Assembly (NCBI GenBank): GCA_010279815.1
Contig: QEOQ01000508.1
Location: 968,254 to 1,032,253, forward strand
Direction: 5' to 3'
Length of the DNA: 64,000 nt
Source of the DNA: Brachionus plicatilis
Lineage: Eukaryota; Rotifera; Eurotatoria; Ploima; Brachionidae
Below the pieces are notes generated by a model. That model did no database searches. It worked only from the letters and a program-made list of their open reading frames with translations, and was not told the origin of the DNA. Shown one piece after another: positions 54,179 to 63,497 of this stretch. The first letter of the stretch is position 1. Every line of letters begins with the position of its first letter. Position numbers and translations under genes: made by a program.

Positions 54179-56614
54179 TTGTACAGCGGTTTGTGTGTGA
54201 CTGGAGACTTCAATTTTCCCGACATCAAGTGGACCGATGATTTTGTCATGAATCAGGGGAAAGATAATGGGTTATCTGGAAAATTTCTGGACACGCTCGA
54301 GAACTTCTCACTTCATCAAGCCGTGCGAAATCCTACGTTCTTTCCGGCCAACAGCAATCCGGTAAACATTCTTGACCTAGTAATCGGTGACAGGCCAGAA
54401 AGAATCGATATACATATGATCGGTGCTCCATTAGGTAAGGCTAGGCAGGCCCATGCGGTAGTCGAGTTCGTGCTACACCTAAACTCGTCAAAAACCTCGG
54501 AATACGGATCGACACGGTTTAACTACACCAAAGGCAAGTACTCAGAGTTGCGCATGGCTCTCAGTCTCATCAACTGGGAAGTTGAACTTGACACTCATAA
54601 TATAAATGAAGCCTATGATCGATTCATTCAAATATATAATTGCCTTTGTAGTAAACACATTCCCAAGAGCAGAAATACTGTGCGCAACTTCAAACTTCCC
54701 TGGATGACGAGCGAATTAGTGAAGCTAAATAACAAGAGAAAGCGTCTTTTCGTCCACAATTCGCGTACAAACTGGAGCTCAGCGTCTAATGTTCGGATCT
54801 ATAGGCGAACTTTAAAAAAGATGACATATAAAATCAAAGCCGCCATCATTTCTTTCGAGCGTCGCATAGCTTTTAGCAAGAACCAGAAGCAACTCTTCTC
54901 GTACGTACGCCGACGAAGCTCAGTTAATACAAGCACAGTTGTCCTGACGACAGCTGACCGAACTATAACTGAGCCATGTGACATCGCCGATCACCTAAAT
55001 TGTCAGTTTGCATCGGTATTCCAAGTTGAGACAGATTTTGATCCTGAGCACACTCCTTCAACAATACCTCCGATTGAGAAGCTTGTTATTAGCGAACAAA
55101 TGATCGTAAACAAACTTACCAAGCTAGATACATCAAAATCGATTGGCGTGGATGGAATTCACCCCCGCGTTCTTAAGGAGTGTGCTGCAGAAATCTCTCG
55201 ACCACTTGCTCTCATCTTTAAATTGTCCCTCACTACCTCATCTCTTCCTGCAATATGGAAATTGGCCAACGTCACCCCGGTTTTTAAGAAAGGTAGTCGT
55301 GTCGATTCGTCCAACTATCGTCCAATTTCATTGACGTCAGTAGTCTGCAGAATAATGGAATCCCTTGTCCGTGACTCAATAATGTCTCACTTATGCTCAA
55401 ACAATTTACTTGCACCGCAACAGCATGGGTTTGTTCCAAAGAAAGCCTGTAGCACCAACCTTATTGAGACTGTTGACGTAGTTACATCGGCAATGAAGAA
55501 TAAGAAGCCAGTTGATATTATATTCTTCGATTTTGCCAAAGCTTTCGACAAGGTGCCTCATGGCAGGTTGATAAAAAAGCTAAGTACTGTTGGCATCCAA
55601 GGTCAAATTCTCGACTGGATAAAAGATTTCCTGGAGGGCAGGAAGCAGCGTGTGGTTCTAGGTCCGCACGCTTCAAATTGGAAAGATGTCACTTCGGGTG
55701 TACCTCAAGGTAGTGTGTTAGGTCCAATTCTCTTCGCAATCTTCATCAATGACCTACCAAGCCACTTGATACACACAAGCAAGCTTTTTGCCGATGATCT
55801 AAAAATAATAGCGCAGGTGGAATCCGAGGAGGCGGTGAATAGTCTTCAAGCTGATTTGGACACAGTGGCTGAATGGTGTTGGACTTGGTTGATGGAAGCA
55901 AACGAGTCTAAAATTAAGGTTATGAATATCGGTAGCAACAAGCATGTAGCAAAAATCAGGTCTTATACGCTAAAAAAGAAGGATGGCTCTCGCATTTTGC
56001 TTCAAAACACATCGGAAGAACGCGACCTGGGCATCATTCTCACGCCTAATTTTAAGTTCAGCTCACAGTCCGCTCATGCCGCATCAAAAGCTAACCAAAT
56101 TCTAGGAATGTTAAAAAACACATTCGTTTCTAGGGATGTAGAACTATGGGCCTCACTCTATCGCACCTACATTCGTCCGCATCTGGAGTTTTCAGTGTCG
56201 GCTTGGAACCCGTACCTCAGGAAGGATATAAATACCCTTGAAAAAGTTCAGAGGAGAGTAACGAGAGTCCCCACTGCCTTGAAAGGCATGGAGTACGAGA
56301 ACAGACTTGAGAGGATGGGTCTTACATCTTTGGAGACAAGACGACAACGTGGTAACTTAATTCAACTATACAAAGTCAGCAGAGGCAAAGATGACATAAC
56401 GTGGCACAACGAGCCAAATTGGTCGGCTCCGAGAGACACGAAGAGAAGTCAACTACGGCGTGAGATCGTGGCATCTTGTCAGCAAAGACACAACTTCTTC
56501 ATCAATCGAATAGCTAATGAATGGAACGAACTGCCAGACGACATAGTCGCAACTGAGACCGTGGACTCCTTTAAAATCAAATACGACCATTATCAATTAA
56601 GACGACCGCTTTGA
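54179..56614 (+). CDS. LINE polyprotein: endonuclease C-terminal part, reverse transcriptase and C-terminal domain
   Basis: 811 open codons. Starts within the endonuclease (VTGDFNFPDIKW, then ILDLVI; the SDH motif reads QAH). The frame extends a little upstream (INRSIAVAARAVENG). RT blocks: DTSKSIGVDGIHPRVLKE, WKLANVTPVFKKG, NYRPISLTSVVCRIMES, PQQHGFVPKKACSTNL, DIIFFDFAKAFDKVPHGRL, GVPQGSVLGPILFAIFINDL, LFADDLKII (catalytic FADD intact), then ERDLGIILTPNFKF and LEKVQRRVTR, ending NEWNELPDDIVA. RT appears catalytically complete. The endonuclease defect makes autonomy doubtful. Confidence 0.9.
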   Translation: MYSGLCVTGDFNFPDIKWTDDFVMNQGKDNGLSGKFLDTLENFSLHQAVRNPTFFPANSNPVNILDLVIGDRPERIDIHMIGAPLGKARQAHAVVEFVLHLNSSKTSEYGSTRFNYTKGKYSELRMALSLINWEVELDTHNINEAYDRFIQIYNCLCSKHIPKSRNTVRNFKLPWMTSELVKLNNKRKRLFVHNSRTNWSSASNVRIYRRTLKKMTYKIKAAIISFERRIAFSKNQKQLFSYVRRRSSVNTSTVVLTTADRTITEPCDIADHLNCQFASVFQVETDFDPEHTPSTIPPIEKLVISEQMIVNKLTKLDTSKSIGVDGIHPRVLKECAAEISRPLALIFKLSLTTSSLPAIWKLANVTPVFKKGSRVDSSNYRPISLTSVVCRIMESLVRDSIMSHLCSNNLLAPQQHGFVPKKACSTNLIETVDVVTSAMKNKKPVDIIFFDFAKAFDKVPHGRLIKKLSTVGIQGQILDWIKDFLEGRKQRVVLGPHASNWKDVTSGVPQGSVLGPILFAIFINDLPSHLIHTSKLFADDLKIIAQVESEEAVNSLQADLDTVAEWCWTWLMEANESKIKVMNIGSNKHVAKIRSYTLKKKDGSRILLQNTSEERDLGIILTPNFKFSSQSAHAASKANQILGMLKNTFVSRDVELWASLYRTYIRPHLEFSVSAWNPYLRKDINTLEKVQRRVTRVPTALKGMEYENRLERMGLTSLETRRQRGNLIQLYKVSRGKDDITWHNEPNWSAPRDTKRSQLRREIVASCQQRHNFFINRIANEWNELPDDIVATETVDSFKIKYDHYQLRRPL

Positions 56615-56676
56615 GGGGCATCCCTGCGAGTTATCTCGCCACGCGGTCTTACTACTACTACTACTACTACTACTAA

Positions 56677-57686
56677 TCAATTAAAATACCCATTTAATAA
56701 TAATTCATAAGTCAAGCAATATAGGACACTGGTGATGTTGATAATTAAGTTATTGTTGTTAGAAGAGGAAAAGGAATAATTTATCAACTATTATGTGAAT
56801 TTGTAGATTTTGAAAAAGGCCGTCAAAATATCAACAATGAAGAAATCTAAGCCAAAAAATAGGCCCAAAAGTTTAATACTTAACCAAGTTAAATATTTTT
56901 TTTATTATAGTAGATGTATTTTTTTAATTGAATTAAATTTAATAAATTAGATTTCTTTTATTAAAATTCGCAACAATTTTATTAAGATTAGCGGTGAGGA
57001 AAATTACGAGTCCATTTTTAATATTTATAAGTTGGCGCATTTTATTTAGATTAAAGACAAATGGGCACACTGTCTTCGTAAAATAGTTGTTTTTAAGTCA
57101 AAAAAATTTAAGACAAGGCTCGACTTGAAAATTTTTTTAAATTAGAAGTCAATTTTCAATTTTACGACAACATCAATTTTAGTCCGAAAGGAAATGATGA
57201 AAAAAATTGATTTGAGAATTCAATAAATAAAAATAAAATAAAAACTTAAGCTATTAACTTGACTTAAAATTTTTTATAAAAAAAAAAATTTTTAAATTTA
57301 ATAAAATGTCTGTGGAGTCTCAACTATTTGGAGTCAATCGATGCTAGATATAGTTAACTACTCGTAATTTTAACCTCGAAATAAAAGCACTACTACAAAA
57401 ACTTTTTTATCGAAAAAAGACAATAATTTTTTGAAATTAAACTCTTAAGTGAAAAAAAATGAGTTAAATTTTTATTTGGAAATTTGAAAAAATATTGAAA
57501 ATTCTTTTTTTGACTTTTGAATAATTAACTTATTTAGTTGTTTATCTGTACCGAGCTAATGCTCCTTTAGAATAAAAATAAAAAATATGACAAAAAAATG
57601 AAAAATAAAGATGAATAATTCATCTCGATTTAAATTAATATTCTATCGTTGAAAAACTCGATCTAAATTTTATATTAAATATAAAA
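56677..57686. other. Intergenic; LINE/SINE end repeat at about 57540-57580
   Basis: AT-rich. TTTATCTGTACCGAGCTAAT then GCTCCTTTAGAATAAAA at 57540-57580 is the inverse of the repeat end at 12398-12440 (GGAGCTTTAGCTCGGTACAG), so at least two copies of this family exist. No coding signal. Confidence 0.5.
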
Positions 57687-58157
57687 TTAGGTGAACCATA
57701 GTTCACATATTATGCGAACAGTTCTTGATTTAGAAATAGAATTTGCTCTGATCTAGTTGACCTGGTATTACCCTTTCAACAATCCAAAATACCCAAATGC
57801 CATCTCTACTTAAATCTTTGCCTTCACACTTAAATAATAAAAATTAAAGAAAATTAAAATTAATTTATCACCTTCAAGTGTTTGACTTGGGGAAACATAG
57901 ATTCATCTTTTTTGCAAATTTTACCTTCTCAGTCCAAATTTAAAATTTTAGTCTAATTATTTTTTTTCCATCTTATTTTTTGATTTTTATTTATCAATCG
58001 AATTATTGTTTTTTAATATTACATTTAGTTTTTTTTTTTTTAAATAGATGAAAAAATATCAAAATAAGTGAACAATTTTTAGATTAGGTGAACTAATAGT
58101 TCAAAAAACCTGAGAACAAGAATTGTTCCAGTAATAGATGAACCATAGTTCACCTAA
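57687..58157. mobile_element. MITE with TTAGGTGAACCATAG termini, about 470 bp
   Basis: Left TTAGGTGAACCATAGTTCAC, then AGTTCTTG, pairs with the inverted right end TTAGGTGAACTATGGTTCAT ... AATTCTTG over about 40 bp. Subterminal AGTGAAC / GTGAACTAATAGTTC modules occur near 58065-58105. Each terminus is itself a small palindrome (GAACCATAGTTC). No ORF. Confidence 0.7.
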
Positions 58158-58638
58158 CCGACTAGAACCAAAAAACTTGGTCTTTAAAAATTTTCACTTC
58201 ATACTATCAAAATTCAAAGTCAAAATTAAAAAAAAAATTTATCATGCTTGCAATATTAACTTAAAGTTATTTTTTTATTTGAAACTGAAAAAATGATTTG
58301 AAACATAACAATTTTTCAATGTTATTTCAACATTGGATATATTTTGTAATATAAACACAAAAAATGAAACCAAATCATAATGAAAATTAAATAACAATTC
58401 AAAAATATAATTTTAAATCAAATTGAGTTAAAAATCATTTTGTTTTTGCATAAATTATATTATAATAAATATAATCAAAAATTGATTATTTAAAAGCAAA
58501 GAAAATAATTATCAGTGAATAATAATTATCGAAATTAACAAATTAACGTTTCAAAAAAGACCTTTTATCTTTTAGAAATTTTTTGTCTTATTTCATTTAT
58601 TACACTTCTATATATCTCTTTATAATTTCAGTTTATAT

Positions 58639-58949
58639 TGATGGCGGCTAGTCCGAGGTTGGTCACTAAACCGTTTTTGTTTTCCAGGTGCCATGATTTA
58701 AAGACTAATTTGAATTCTTATAAATATTTTATTCTTTAATTTACAAAGAAAGACAAGCTCAGAAAAACAACAAAATCAAATATATTTAAATAGAAAATAA
58801 CATAACAAATTTGGAGCCATTTTCTATGACTTTAAGGATCTAACCATAGGATCAGTTTCATATTATAAATTAGACTGGCAACTTAAGTTCTAAGCTATTC
58901 TAGGACTTTTATTATTTTTATCAACAATTAAAAGCGCCAGCCGCTAACA
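58639..58949 (-). repeat. 3' LTR, 311 bp
   Basis: Minus-strand TGTTAGCGGCTGGCGC ... CCGCCATCA, TG..CA ends. Appears identical to 61151-61461 by eye. Preceded (58963-58950) by the purine tract AAAGAAGGAGGAG. Confidence 0.88.
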
Positions 58950-58963
58950 CTCCTCCTTCTTTA
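58950..58963 (-). other. Polypurine tract of the LTR element
   Basis: Minus-strand AAAGAAGGAGGAG directly before the TG of the LTR. This is the expected plus-strand DNA primer site and fixes the element's orientation. Confidence 0.8.
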
Positions 58964-59414
58964 AAAACGATCAAGTCGTTTCCTGCCTGTCCAGTCGTAC
59001 TACAGTATCCACCGAAAAGATTCGGCAGGCGATCTTCCGACTAGGACCCCTAACTTAACATGTATATAACACCACATACATTATTTTCTTTTAACCACGC
59101 GTGGATTTTTAAATTTACCGTAGACCACCACTTTGGTCCTACGCACTATGTCTCATACGGCGACGGCAATTTTTTTTATTTAGTTTTATTTTCATTCCGT
59201 CCGACCGTCATCAGTCTGTGTGGGACGTCGGCCATACTAGTGACCCGTTTAACACCGTTTACCACTACTGATGGCATAGCATTCAACAACATAAACTCAT
59301 CCGACTGACGTCAGATTTAGATAATCCCTAACTTACTAGATTCTATGGTTAATTCTTTGATAAAAATTAAATAAAAATATATGAATAAAGATTTTAGCCT
59401 TGACATAGACTAAA

Positions 59415-59576
59415 TACTCCGTTCGAATTGAACATAAGGTTTTAATCTTTGTAAGTGAATCGCAATTGTTTTGCCGTCTCTTTCTATTCGATACGTCACC
59501 GGCCCTAGTTTTTCAACTATTCGGTTAGGCCCTTGCCATTTTGGTAGTAATTTTTGTGTGTATCCTTTCTTTGGCA
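59415..59576 (-). pseudogene. Integrase C-terminal (GPY/F-type) fragment of the LTR element
   Basis: Minus strand reads PKKGYTQKLLPKWQGPNRIV, EKLGPVTYRIERDGKTIAIH, LQRLKPYVQFERSI-stop. KWQGP...L.PVTY.I....H..RLKPY is the GPY/F module that ends Ty3/Gypsy integrases (here GPN). Its upstream part is lost in the run of Ns. Confidence 0.82.
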
Positions 59577-59642
59577 NNNNNNNNNNNNNNNNNNNNNNNN
59601 NNNNNNNNNNNNNNNNNNNNNNNNNNNNNNNNNNNNNNNNNN
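59577..59642. other. Assembly gap (66 N), with a second 3-N gap at 59977-59979
   Basis: Both runs of N lie inside the LTR element, between the integrase end and gag. The 3-N gap is bordered by AAA and a poly-T run. The sequence on the gag side (59643-60110) is AT-rich and does not look like pol, so the assembly here may be collapsed or chimeric. Confidence 0.95.
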
Positions 59643-60117
59643 CACCATGTGTGCATAAAAAAAAATAAAAATGTTTTTATTACATGCTCCAATTTGGAAT
59701 AAATAATTAAAATAATTCTAAAACTTAATGTCTAGTAATCAGTTCCTACATACAACATTTAAATCTAAACCTAATTCCAATTTCCAAGACAAGTTATATA
59801 TCAATAATTGTTACACAGCTACACTGCACCACCTCATACTACCTCACTTTCTACTCTACCAATAGTTTCCTAATCATATCTATTTTCCTAACTTTTTATC
59901 TTTTTATAGTAATATCCTTATTGATTTTTATTATAAACAAATTTAAACAATAACCTCTCTAAGAATTTTGCTTAAANNNTTTTTTTTTTTTTTTATTACA
60001 TAACTTATAACTTATCTACTTATAAACTTATTAATTTCCTAGTTGCTTTTTATTTTAATAAGATTAAGACAAAGTAGAAGATCTACTTGGTTCGTAAAAA
60101 AAAATTAAAAACTAAAA

Positions 60118-61206
60118 TTAATTAACGAGACTTGCTTGTAAAATCGATGTCTTTAGCTCTTTAATTTCATCATTCAGCTTATCAAATTTTTGCTCAAACT
60201 TGTTCGCATGATTATCTAATTTTCGTATCAAGTTGTGGAAATTAAATCCTTTAACGTTATCATCCGGCTTTTCCACATCTAATTTAACATCACTTGCAAT
60301 TTTAGCTTTCTTCGAATTTGGTTTCGATTCCTCCATAGAAAGGAGATTTTCTTTCTTCCTAGCGCCTAAGTCAGCCTCTAAAATTTCGGCGTACTTCAAA
60401 GCATCTCCTAAATTTATCGGCTTACGTGCTATTAGACTATTAATCATTTCACTACTTAAGCCTTTAATAAACGAATCTTTTTTTAAATCTTCTAGTAATT
60501 GCTTGCTTGAGTCATTTTGTTCCAATACGGGATAGGCTAATCTAACAAGTTGGGTTACTCTTAATGAAAAAATACTCAAACTCTCATTGTTCTTTCTTTT
60601 AATCTTATTTAGTTCAAGCTTATATGTTTCTGGGTTCACTTTTGAAAACAACTTTTGCATCTCGTTCACTAACACACCAAAGTCCGTGACGTTATTTCCC
60701 AAAAGCCCATCAACACAGCTACGAGCCTGTCCGGACATGTAAGTTCTAAATAATTCCACTCGTTCCAGGTCACATTTGAGTTGCTTTGTGCGACTGGTGA
60801 ACTCTGCAATCCATTGTTCAAAATCTTCATTTTCGGATCCAGAAAAGAACCTCATATTAAAACTTTGGAAGTTAAATGACTTTAAATCACTATTAACTCT
60901 ATTCTTTTGCGCACTTTCCTTGGTTTTATTGGCAGATCTCGTCGGCCTCCCTCTTCTCCTTCTCGAATTCAACGAGACTGGCTTCCCATTTCTTTTATCT
61001 TTCAGCTCAACTAAAACATCATTCAAAACCTCTTCCTGGACCGCCATAATCTTTTGATGAGGCGCTTGACTAGGGGTTAGTTTTGAAAATCCGACTTTTC
61101 CATTACTAATCGGCTCAATTACAATTGAGCTTTTACTGCTGTCACCATTATGATGGCGGCTAGTCCGAGGTTGGTCACTAAACCGTTTTTGTTTTCCAGG
61201 TGCCAT
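60118..61206 (-). CDS. Gag of the LTR retrotransposon; start codon inside the 5' LTR
   Basis: 362 open codons. The first 18 (MAPGKQKRFSDQPRTSRH) lie within the LTR. A basic AT-hook-like SRRRRGRPTR is at residues 81-90. The retrotransposon-gag fold region spans about 115-285 (FFSGSENEDFEQWIAEFTSR, ELFRTYMSGQARSCVDGLLG, DFGVLVNEMQKLFSKV, SLSIFSLRVTQLVRLAYP). The C-terminus is a coiled-coil-like heptad (LIRKLDNHANKFEQKFDKL). No CCHC zinc knuckle is visible. Gag forms the virus-like particle core. Confidence 0.82.
   Translation of the reverse strand: MAPGKQKRFSDQPRTSRHHNGDSSKSSIVIEPISNGKVGFSKLTPSQAPHQKIMAVQEEVLNDVLVELKDKRNGKPVSLNSRRRRGRPTRSANKTKESAQKNRVNSDLKSFNFQSFNMRFFSGSENEDFEQWIAEFTSRTKQLKCDLERVELFRTYMSGQARSCVDGLLGNNVTDFGVLVNEMQKLFSKVNPETYKLELNKIKRKNNESLSIFSLRVTQLVRLAYPVLEQNDSSKQLLEDLKKDSFIKGLSSEMINSLIARKPINLGDALKYAEILEADLGARKKENLLSMEESKPNSKKAKIASDVKLDVEKPDDNVKGFNFHNLIRKLDNHANKFEQKFDKLNDEIKELKTSILQASLVN
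61130..61147 (-). promoter_or_regulatory. Candidate tRNA primer-binding site
   Basis: Three bases inside the 5' LTR end the minus strand reads TGGTGACAGCAG, beginning with TGG as required for pairing with a tRNA CCA end. The tRNA is not identified. It lies within the gag reading frame. Confidence 0.45.
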
Positions 61207-61461
61207 GATTTAAAGACTAATTTGAATTCTTATAAATATTTTATTCTTTAATTTACAAAGAAAGACAAGCTCAGAAAAACAACAAAATCAAATATATTTA
61301 AATAGAAAATAACATAACAAATTTGGAGCCATTTTCTATGACTTTAAGGATCTAACCATAGGATCAGTTTCATATTATAAATTAGACTGGCAACTTAAGT
61401 TCTAAGCTATTCTAGGACTTTTATTATTTTTATCAACAATTAAAAGCGCCAGCCGCTAACA
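61151..61461 (-). repeat. 5' LTR, 311 bp
   Basis: Same as 58639-58949 in direct orientation, same length, no difference seen by eye. The gag ATG (61206-61204) sits 56 bp from its inner end. Confidence 0.88.
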
Positions 61462-61550
61462 ATATTAACCTATTTTATTTTATACTGTAAGCGATTAAGG
61501 TACAATTTTTTGTACTTTTTCTTATAATTCTGATACTCAATATTGATATG

Positions 61551-61806
61551 AGCACAGAATCAAACAGTGAGTTAGTTCTTACAACCGTCTGTGACGTCAC
61601 AAAGAACTTCACTCGGCGATTCTCTTGACACAAATATTCAATCAACGCAAACGTCAACTCCAATTAATGTATCAGTTCTAAATATGACCCAACAAGACCC
61701 ACAATTACCAAAAAGAAGAGGTCGTCCGCCAGATAGTCCAAATACAAAAGCTTTGAAAGAAAAGCCAAAAAATCAAAAAGTAGAACTTAATTTGCATACT
61801 TTTTAA
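61551..61806 (+). pseudogene. Small AT-hook ORF, probably transposon-derived, with a frameshift
   Basis: ATG 61551 opens MSTESNSELVLTTVCDVTKN then FTRRFS-TGA (61626). A second frame (61591-61806) continues with DTNIQSTQTSTPINVSVLNM, TQQDPQLPKRRGRPPDSPNT and ALKEKPKNQKVELNLHTF-stop. RRGRPP is an AT-hook core. It resembles the start of a mobile-element DNA-binding protein; no catalytic domain follows. Not recognised further. Confidence 0.35.
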
Positions 61807-62039
61807 ATAGAAGATTTTATTTAGCTTTCTATCATTTTAATTTTTTTAATATCCAAATTTTTAATTTCAATTTTTTTTCCAATGTTTTCCTAAAATTTTT
61901 ACTTTAAAATCTAAATATTACCCCCGCACTTAAAACTCGAAAATGTATTTTTAATGAAAAAGATAATTTTTAATCATTTGTGAATTAATTTTTTTTTAAA
62001 TTTTTAACCCGGTATCTAAATTTGAATTTCAAAAATAAA

Positions 62040-62450
62040 TTAATGACTAACATGTATTATTGATGCCGCATCTAAATTCGATTTTCAGTAATTAATGTGG
62101 CGTTTTCCACCGAGTTTTGGGTTTTAACGCGGCGTTAAACATCAAAAATCTGCATTTTAATGCACGCATCAAAAGGGGGAAAGTTTAACATGGGCGAGAT
62201 GTAACGTGATGCTTGGGCTAAAACCTGAGTTTTGGTTTTTGGTGCATGCATCTCTTTGCAAGGGTATACGGTAATTTTTGATTTTATTCCAGAGTTGTTT
62301 AAAAGTCCCAAAAAAGTACAAGTCCGGACTTTCAATTTTTTTTTTTAAATTTGCTAGATCAGACTTCATATCAAAAAATTTATATACTCTTGGGTTGTCT
62401 AACGCAATAGATTTGCCATATATCAGAATTTTCTTGCAATTTTAGCATAA
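62040..62450. other. Unassigned GC-richer patch
   Basis: Contains GGCGTTTTCCACCGAG, TTTTAACGCGGCGTTAAA (near-palindrome at about 62125) and GGGCGAGATGTAACGTG. Minus-strand frames at 62135-62369 (for example ESPDLYFFGTFKQLWNKIKN) look protein-like in part but match no family known to me. Probably an old mobile element. Confidence 0.3.
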
Positions 62451-62469
62451 AAGTCTTCATAATTCTTCT

Positions 62470-63114
62470 TCAGTAGATATAGATACTGTTTCAAGCTGGG
62501 CGATTACATAAGCGACTGATTTAAACGTAGAAAAGTGTAAAGTTATGCATATTGGTAATAAAAATCCTCAGTTTGACTACACAATTTTTAATAAATATGG
62601 AACAGAATCATTATATAAAACAAAATTGGAAAAGGATTTGGGTGTGTTTTTTCAAAATGATCTAAAATGGGGTGCACATGTTAGCTACTCTTCTGGCAGA
62701 GCGAATAAGATTTTGGGAATGATTTGGAAAAATTTTAAATTTTTGGACGCCAATGTAGTTAAGTTATTGTATACCTCATTGGTAAGACCTCTTATTGAAT
62801 ATGGAGTTAGTGTTTGGAATCCATACCTGAAAGAAGATAAGAAGGAATTAGAAAAAGTACAACGTAGAGCTACGAAGTTGATTCCAGACTTTAAGAATCT
62901 TGAGTATGAAGAAAGATTGAATAGATTAAAACTTACCACTTTGGATACGAGAAAAAGAAGAGGCGATTTGATTCAGTTTTTTAAAATTGTAAACAGTCTT
63001 GAAACTGTACATTTGATCATGAACTTCAATTCGCCAATCGCTTACAGTGTATTTTATTTAATTTTTTTTATTCAGTCTTATTTTTATTTTTTTTATATTT
63101 TTAAAGGATCGTAA
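62470..63114 (+). pseudogene. 5'-truncated LINE, C-terminal ORF
   Basis: VDIDTVSSWAIT-stop, then NVEKCKVMHIGNKNPQFDY, LEKDLGVFFQNDLKWGAHVS, LYTSLVRPLIEYGVSVWNPY, LKEDKKELEKVQRRATKLIP and RKRRGDLIQFFKIVNS. This is the post-RT module of a CR1/Jockey-like LINE. It departs from the family at about 63000 and runs into low-complexity T/A tracts, so the 3' end is altered. Confidence 0.78.
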
Positions 63115-63119
63115 ACTCG

Positions 63120-63485
63120 ATGAGAAAACAAATAAATAATAAAAAAAGATTAATTATTTTAATAAAAAAAAAAATTTTTTTTTTACTAAAGCCAAGTCGG
63201 ATAGCCAACATAAATAAAAAAAATATAAATAAAAACCAAACGCTAATCATTAATATTTTATTTTCAAGTAAAAAAAATAGAGAAAAACAACAACAAAAAA
63301 AAAGAAAAAAAATTTTTTTTCTTAAACTTCAGACTTCTTTTTATAGTTCCACTTTAGTTTACCCAAAACTACAGGCCATTTAGTTTGACAGTTTTTTATT
63401 TAAAAAAAAAAAATAAACAAATAATAAAAAAAAAAGCTTATTTTTACAAGAAAATAAAAACCGCCCTAGGCAAATACATAAATGT
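63120..63485. other. Low-complexity A-rich stretch; no gene
   Basis: Runs of A and T with AACAACAACAA-like triplets (about 63284-63300). The 87-codon frame here is Lys/Asn/Ile only and reflects composition. The right edge should be the 3' UTR of the neighbouring minus-strand gene; TTTATT at 63390-63400 could be its poly(A) signal. Confidence 0.5.
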
Positions 63486-63497
63486 GACTACAAGTGA

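Larger units (their letters stand above)
53605..56676 (+). mobile_element. Nearly full-length CR1/Jockey-like LINE
   Basis: A GC-richer block starts at TTGTTCGGGTGGTATAGCCG and ends, after the stop at 56614, with GGGGCATCCCTGCGAGTTAT, CTCGCCACGCGG and a (TAC)n tail of about 8 units (56650-56675). GCGAGTTATCTCGC is a small 3' hairpin typical of LINE RNA recognition by RT. Endonuclease and RT frames are on the plus strand, separated by a deletion/frameshift. No ORF1 is present upstream, so the copy is 5'-truncated or the family lacks it. Composition and long open frames suggest recent arrival. Confidence 0.88.
58639..61461 (-). mobile_element. Ty3/Gypsy-type LTR retrotransposon, pol mostly missing at an assembly gap
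   Basis: Reading on the minus strand: 5' LTR 61461-61151, gag 61206-60118, a non-coding stretch, gap of Ns, integrase C-terminus near 59577-59415, purine tract 58963-58950, 3' LTR 58949-58639. Flanks ATAT (58635-58638 and 61462-61465) are a target duplication of 4 bp (5 bp ATATT if the LTR is one base shorter). The identical LTRs imply recent insertion. Pol protease, RT, RNase H and most of integrase are not in the sequence; they probably fell into the gap at 59577-59642. Confidence 0.85.

Noticed and set aside
59060..59308. Plus-strand ORF in the LTR element
   Set aside because: Element orientation is minus (gag, integrase end, purine tract); the frame is antisense and without motifs.
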